Below, piece by piece: positions 63,628 through 64,000 of a DNA stretch of 64,000 nucleotides (within the stretch, counting starts at the first letter, position 1; each line of letters opens with the position of its first letter). The notes beneath the pieces were generated by a model. That model worked only from the letters and a program-made list of their open reading frames with translations. It made no database searches and was not told the origin of the DNA. The position numbers and the translations under genes were made by a program. The DNA is from Candidatus Aminicenans sakinawicola JGI OTU-1 (GTDB lineage: Bacteria > Acidobacteriota > Aminicenantia > Aminicenantales > Aminicenantaceae): the NCBI GenBank assembly GCA_000493965.1, contig AWNV01000001.1:62001-126000 (forward strand), written 5' to 3'.

Positions 63628-64000
63628 AAAATCTGAAGTATTCAGAAATCTTGAGTCTTAATAAAGAACTATGTATTAATCTCAAGTCAAGCCCTTATAA
63701 AATAACGGTTCTTTCAAATATTATTGTCCACCAATTAAAAGAAATCTTGGAATATTTGCTAAGATCTGAAGGTATTAATGCTGATGTGATGATTGGTGAT
63801 TATGATAACATTGTTCAAGACAGTTTTAAATATAAGGACTCAGATTTAATCATCATTTTCTGGGAACTGTCCGATATCATTGATGGATTGCAATATAAGA
63901 TAGAATTGTTTGATGATAATCAATTAAATGCAATCCTTAAAGAAATAAAATCAGAGATTGACCTGGTTCTTAATAATCTTAAAAATACATCCTTAGTTTT
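63624..64000 (+). CDS. FkbH-like protein, N-terminal part (3' end outside window)
   Basis: Open to the right edge for 125 codons from GTG 63624, which overlaps the previous stop. The start KNLKYSEILSLNK, then YKITVLSNIIVHQLKEIL, then DSDLIIIFWELSD, is typical of the N-terminal SGNH-like part of FkbH proteins; the HAD-like domain would follow outside the window. FkbH proteins load glyceryl units on acyl carrier proteins, or serve related acyl-transfer steps. With the MaoC-SDR fusion upstream, it implies a polyketide-like acyl group made for the glycan. Confidence 0.65.
   Translation, partial: MKNLKYSEILSLNKELCINLKSSPYKITVLSNIIVHQLKEILEYLLRSEGINADVMIGDYDNIVQDSFKYKDSDLIIIFWELSDIIDGLQYKIELFDDNQLNAILKEIKSEIDLVLNNLKNTSLV

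Noticed and set aside
1..64000. CRISPR array, tRNA, rRNA or riboswitch
   Set aside because: No regularly spaced repeats, cloverleaf-like segments or conserved aptamer motifs were seen in the gaps.

Overview
This window is one long, AT-rich surface-glycan locus, cut by both window edges. It lies in a bacterium that is probably Gram-negative. The Gram-negative call rests on an O-antigen ligase-like protein, both a Wzx-type flippase and a Wzm/Wzt-type ABC exporter, a TolB-like propeller and a WecA-type initiating transferase. The dense overlapping operons, use of TTG and GTG starts and many short A/T runs do not identify the phylum. I see no rRNA, tRNA or CRISPR array.

Layout. (1) 1-9719: two membrane proteins, an FAD oxidoreductase, then a six-gene nucleotide-sugar module (C-methyltransferase, DegT aminotransferase, RmlC-like cupin, three SDR epimerases). 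(2) 9695-12352, minus strand: a large YfhO-like membrane protein. (3) 12559-17408: methyltransferase, GT2, GT39/ArnT-like membrane transferase, epimerase, sugar nucleotidyltransferase. (4) 17431-22900: a cassette (FAD oxidoreductase, GHMP kinase, divergent PFK-like enzyme, transaldolase-like enzyme) lying between a decayed copy and an intact copy of the 5' end of an AglD/UPF0104-like gene. (5) 23028-28677: O-antigen ligase-like protein, a strong terminator, a minus-strand propeller and membrane protein, and an AbiEi/AbiEii toxin-antitoxin pair. (6) 28729-35366: tandem-domain GT2, DPM1-like GT2, two tandem FAD oxidoreductases, PIG-L deacetylase. (7) 35551-39248, minus strand: GT4, radical SAM/SPASM, Wzx-like flippase, bordered by a decayed IS21 IstB remnant. 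(8) 39667-54565: GT4, GT2, acyltransferase, Wzm, Wzt with a C-terminal domain, a methyltransferase/coiled-coil/double-GT2 protein, more glycosyltransferases, a clan GH-A glycosidase and a second YfhO-like protein. (9) 54888-57542: a secreted SGNH hydrolase with duplicated BACON-like domains. (10) 57629-62355: WecA-like transferase and dTDP-rhamnose-type genes (rmlA, rmlC-like, rmlB, rmlD). (11) 62440-end: a MaoC-SDR fusion and the start of an FkbH-like gene.

How the genes may work together (inference). RmlA and RmlB supply dTDP-4-keto-6-deoxyglucose for rhamnose. They may also feed the branched or amino-sugar module at 3.9-9.7 kb, which has no recognisable 4,6-dehydratase of its own. The GHMP kinase and nucleotidyltransferase suggest a heptose-type or other nucleotide sugar. 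The polymer of region 8 is probably exported by Wzm/Wzt, and its chain end may be capped and measured by the methyltransferase/coiled-coil protein. The MaoC-SDR and FkbH-like genes suggest a polyketide-like acyl decoration. The mosaic of strands, base composition, repeats and IS debris indicates repeated recombination at this locus.
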